From JAWLCA01 sp050485905 (lineage in GTDB: Bacteria > Pseudomonadota > Alphaproteobacteria > Rhodobacterales > Rhodobacteraceae), in NCBI GenBank assembly GCA_050485905.1, contig JBJHCH010000047.1, positions 1 through 24,329 of the forward strand: a DNA stretch of 24,329 bases, read 5' to 3'. The notes under the pieces are model-generated. The model saw nothing but the letters and a program-made list of their open reading frames with translations, ran no database searches and was not told the origin of the DNA. Shown here in pieces: positions 21,883 to 24,329 of the stretch. How positions within the stretch are numbered: position 1 is the first letter of the stretch; each line of letters starts with the position of its first letter. A program made the position numbers and the translations under genes.

Positions 21883-22703
21883 CGCTGACAGACCGACTTT
21901 CAATAAACCTTGCAACCACGCGCGAACAATGGGGTTTTCGTGAGGCGGTCGAGGGTTGTCTGCGGCACGGGATCACCGCGATCTCGCCCTGGCGCGATCA
22001 GGTTCACGCCATCGGGCTGGACGAGGCTGCGCGGATCGTTCGGGAAAATCGCTTGCGAGTCACGGGGTTATGCCGGGGTGGCATGTTCACCGTGGGGGCG
22101 GATGCGGTGGACGACAACCGGCGCGCCATAGATGAGGCGGCGGCGCTGGGGGCGGATTGCCTGGTGCTGGTGGTCGGCGGTTTGCCGGAGGGGTCGCGGG
22201 ATATTTCCGTTGCGCGCCAGATAGTTGTCGATGGGATCGGGGCGGTGCTGGATCATGCGCGGGCCTGTGGTGTTCCACTGGCCATAGAGCCGCTGCACCC
22301 GATGTATGCGGCCGACCGGGCCTGCGTGAATACGCTGGGGCAAGCCCTTGATATCTGCGAGTCTTTCGGGCCAGATTCCGGCGTCGGTGTGGCGATTGAC
22401 GCCTATCATGTGTGGTGGGAGCCGGGGTTGGAGGGGCAGATTCAGCGGGCGGGGCGGATGGGGGCCATTCTGGCGCATCACATCTGTGACTGGCTGGTGC
22501 CCACGCGCGACCTGCTGCTGGACCGGGGGATGATGGGCGACGGGGTAATCGACCTGAAGAAGTTCCGCCAGATGATTGAAAACGCTGGATTCCGCGGGCC
22601 GCAGGAGGTGGAGATATTCTCTGCCAACGACTGGTGGACGCGGCCCGGCGACGAGGTTCTGGCGACCTGCATCGCCCGGTTCGAGGCGCATTGCCAGGCC
22701 TGA
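21879..22703 (+). CDS. Sugar phosphate isomerase/epimerase-like TIM-barrel protein (second)
   Basis: This 274-residue protein belongs to the same xylose isomerase-like TIM-barrel superfamily as the gene at 16355-17218, but the two are clearly divergent. Candidate metal ligands are E137 (LAIEPLHPMY), D174 and H177 (VAIDAYHVWW), H200/H201 (LAHHICDW) and E243 or E245 (PQEVEIFS). The GMMGDGVIDLKKF segment is typical of hydroxypyruvate isomerase-like members. The ATG overlaps the enolase-like stop by four bases, making it the last gene of the operon. It may isomerise or epimerise an intermediate made by the oxidoreductase or the DUF993 protein. The intermediate is unknown. Confidence 0.88.
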   Translation: MTLTDRLSINLATTREQWGFREAVEGCLRHGITAISPWRDQVHAIGLDEAARIVRENRLRVTGLCRGGMFTVGADAVDDNRRAIDEAAALGADCLVLVVGGLPEGSRDISVARQIVVDGIGAVLDHARACGVPLAIEPLHPMYAADRACVNTLGQALDICESFGPDSGVGVAIDAYHVWWEPGLEGQIQRAGRMGAILAHHICDWLVPTRDLLLDRGMMGDGVIDLKKFRQMIENAGFRGPQEVEIFSANDWWTRPGDEVLATCIARFEAHCQA

Positions 22704-22728
22704 CGCCGCCGCCGAAGGCGTGTGCACA

Positions 22729-22777
22729 CAACGTATGATTCACGTATGTTTTGCGTGCATATGACGTGCATACGTTG
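22729..22777. repeat. Intergenic stem-loop repeat, copy 2 (related to 12251-12282)
   Basis: CAACGTATG (22729-22737) and CATACGTTG (22769-22777) form a perfect 9-bp outer stem. CACGT and ACGTG form the inner stem after an ATT bulge. The sequence reads as four consecutive 11-base units, each starting CGT (from 22732). It shares 14 and 15 base blocks with the reverse complement of 12248-12282 and is longer by 11 bases in the loop. It lies 25 bases after the operon stop. Confidence 0.78.
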
Positions 22778-22847
22778 CGGGGGCCTGACCGCTAGAGCTG
22801 GCGGAGAGTGCCGCAGGATCAAGGGCTTGGCGGATCCGGGGGCGAGG

Positions 22848-22920
22848 AGGCCATACCTTTTCGGGTATATACCCGATAGGGTATATACCTTATGAGGTAT
22901 ATACTTGGAACGGTATTTCT
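22848..22920. repeat. 16-bp spaced array of GGTATATACC palindromes
   Basis: GGTATATACC begins at 22864 and 22880, GGTATATACT at 22896 and the partial GGTATTTCT at 22912, all exactly 16 bases apart. A degenerate ATACC unit at 22848 fits the same register. The first core extends to GGGTATATACCC. The AT-rich array stands out inside very GC-rich DNA. Confidence 0.8.
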
Positions 22921-23027
22921 GGTGCGCGGCGCTGGCGGGTCGCGGGCCGGCGGGGCCGGGGTTCCGACACGCGCGGCGGCGAGGCGGCGCGTGGCCCTGC
23001 GAGGCCCCGGGGCGGGCCGGGGCGGGG

Positions 23028-24329
23028 TCAGTCGGGCGGCGGGGGTGGGGTGTAGCCGGCGGGGTCGGCTTGCCACTTGCGCCATTCGATTTCAAAGTCG
23101 TCCCAGTCGAGGATGTGGTTGGGCCAGTGGGTGGGGCGGGCGAAGCCGTCGGGCAGGGTGACGCTGGTATCGCCGAAGGATTTGTTGACTTGGTCCTGCG
23201 AAATCCGGACGTCCGAGAGGTCCATCGCTTTCAAGCAAGCATCCTTGAGAACTGTTTCGTTGAAGGAGGTGTACCAGTCCAGCCCGGCGCCCCAAAAGAT
23301 TACCGATTCCAGCCGCGCACCGCGCAGGTCCGCCCCCTCCAGTTTCGCTTGGGTCAGTACCGCCCCCTCGAGCGACGCCCTGCGCAGATCCACCCGTTCC
23401 ATGGCCGCCCCGAAAAGATTCGCCCGCTCTAGCCCCGCTCCGAACAGGTCCGCCCCCTCAAGGCGAGCGTGCATGAGGTCTGCCCGCTCCAGCCGCGCCT
23501 CGACCATGACCGCCCCCTCCAGTCTCGCTCCACTCAAGTTGGCGCGGCGCAGGTCGGCTTTACGGAGGTTTGGAGCGGGGAGGTCGGCAGTGGCGGTCTC
23601 ACGGGTCGTCCGCCATTCGGTTGCGATGCGGGCTTCGAGGGCGTTGAAGTAAGATGCGCAGCGGACAGCCGGTTCCTCGGTTTCCGCAGGGAACTGGCGA
23701 GCGCACCATGAGGAGCGCAGCAGAGCGAGGGTGGCTGTGTCACTCGCGCGGTTGTCCTCCCCCGCCGGGCCGCACAGGCTCGGCGTCAGCCCCTCGGCCC
23801 GGCAGGCATCAAGCCGGAAGGCGGCGAAGGCCTGATCGTAGTCCAGCCAGCCGGGCGGGGTTTCGGTGAAGACCACGCCGGCGAGTTGCGCCTGCGCGAG
23901 GTTGATGGGGGCGGCGTTCCACCACGAGCCCTCGTCCCGCCCGCGCGGTTCCATCCAGCCGAGGCGCGCGAGGTTCAGGTCTTCGGCGTAGCTGTCCAGC
24001 GGCTCCACCGTGCGGAAAAAGCCGATCAGCGCGACGGCGGCCCAGACGGGTGCCCAGCGGAGCGCCTGAAGCGCAATTGCGGCGGTTCGGCGCGGGGGCG
24101 GGGCGTAGGGCTGGCCGGGGGTGCGGGTGACGCGCCAGAGGCGGAGCGCGCTGGCGGCGCCCGCGTGCAGGGCGGCCATCAGCGGGATGCCGCAGGCGAG
24201 GATCGTCAGGTGCCAGTCGTGTTTCGGCATCGACCGCCACCAGAAGGCCCCGAGCACCAGGGGGGCGGCGAGGAACAGGAGCGCGAGCGTGACCAGAAAG
24301 GCGAGCGGCCAGAGCGGGCGGGCAGGCAC
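23028..24329 (-). CDS. Membrane-anchored pentapeptide-repeat protein (5' end outside window)
   Basis: The frame is open from the right edge of the window to the stop at 23028-23030, giving at least 433 residues. A GTG lies at the very edge (24329), but the true start may be further out. Three hydrophobic segments, at about residues 6-30, 41-62 and 86-105, indicate membrane anchoring. A linker with four cysteines (C176, C186, C209, C224) follows. Residues 250-350 are about 20 A(D/N)Lxx pentapeptides, for example RKADLRRANLSGARLEGA, which should form a right-handed quadrilateral beta-helix. The tail ends in PPPPPD. Pentapeptide helices serve as scaffolds or as DNA-mimicking gyrase protectors. 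The membrane anchor favours a scaffold or signalling role. No enzymatic motif is seen. Confidence 0.85.
   Translation of the reverse strand: MPARPLWPLAFLVTLALLFLAAPLVLGAFWWRSMPKHDWHLTILACGIPLMAALHAGAASALRLWRVTRTPGQPYAPPPRRTAAIALQALRWAPVWAAVALIGFFRTVEPLDSYAEDLNLARLGWMEPRGRDEGSWWNAAPINLAQAQLAGVVFTETPPGWLDYDQAFAAFRLDACRAEGLTPSLCGPAGEDNRASDTATLALLRSSWCARQFPAETEEPAVRCASYFNALEARIATEWRTTRETATADLPAPNLRKADLRRANLSGARLEGAVMVEARLERADLMHARLEGADLFGAGLERANLFGAAMERVDLRRASLEGAVLTQAKLEGADLRGARLESVIFWGAGLDWYTSFNETVLKDACLKAMDLSDVRISQDQVNKSFGDTSVTLPDGFARPTHWPNHILDWDDFEIEWRKWQADPAGYTPPPPPD

Larger units (their letters stand above)
22704..23027. other. Intergenic region between convergent genes, rich in repeats
   Basis: This 324-base gap lies between the end of the catabolic operon and the end of the pentapeptide-repeat gene. 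It holds two separate repeat clusters, at 22729-22777 and 22848-22920. The remaining sequence (about 22921-23027) is extremely GC-rich with short GGCCCCGGGGC-type hairpins. I see no credible gene. Short open frames here are by-products of the composition. Confidence 0.6.

Noticed and set aside
12390..22703. Genomic island bounded by mobile elements
   Set aside because: No transposase, integrase or tRNA-adjacent attachment site is visible at the borders, and base composition matches the flanks. Short repeats lie at both ends, but they also occur elsewhere in the window.
22848..22920. Plasmid-type replication origin based on iteron-like spacing
   Set aside because: No replication initiator gene is present and the surroundings are chromosomal housekeeping and catabolic genes. 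Only the spacing is iteron-like.

Overview
The window is about 24.3 kb of GC-rich chromosome from an alphaproteobacterium, most likely a member of the Rhodobacteraceae. This follows from the birA-coaX-rnj gene order, a single RNase J, VPLPA-CTERM surface proteins, a tripartite tricarboxylate transporter (TTT) and strong G/C third-position bias. The assignment is inference from gene content; no rRNA is present.

Positions 1-10000 are mostly housekeeping. A birA 3' end, coaX and rnj form a plus-strand operon, followed by a minus-strand tRNA-Gly(CCC). Next come a rhomboid protease, a MOFRL-type glycerate kinase, a small lipoprotein divergent from sufE, a CDP-alcohol phosphatidyltransferase, a membrane-anchored aspartic protease, and a tight operon of a 52-residue membrane protein, a DUF1638 protein and selO. 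Two adjacent VPLPA-CTERM proteins, each closed by a good intrinsic terminator, occupy 10278-12154.

Positions 12390-22703 hold an apparently complete catabolic cluster. The minus-strand arm is a sugar-phosphate-isomerase-like TIM barrel, then tctC-tctB-tctA and a TetR regulator. The plus-strand arm is a TauE/SafE-type permease, then a tight four-gene operon: Gfo/Idh/MocA oxidoreductase, DUF993 protein, enolase-superfamily protein and a second isomerase-like TIM barrel. A palindrome GTAAC-N6-GTTAC sits just downstream of a candidate -10 in front of both arms, with a weaker third copy before tctC. This suggests one local regulator controlling uptake and breakdown of an organic or sugar acid. I know of no characterised pathway with this gene set, so it is the best candidate for an undescribed system.

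Four intergenic gaps carry unusual short-period repeats (6945-7032, 12241-12282, 22729-22777 and 22848-22920). Two of them share the same stem-loop with an 11-bp length difference, and one is a run of GGTATATACC palindromes at exact 16-bp intervals. The window ends inside a membrane-anchored pentapeptide-repeat protein on the minus strand.
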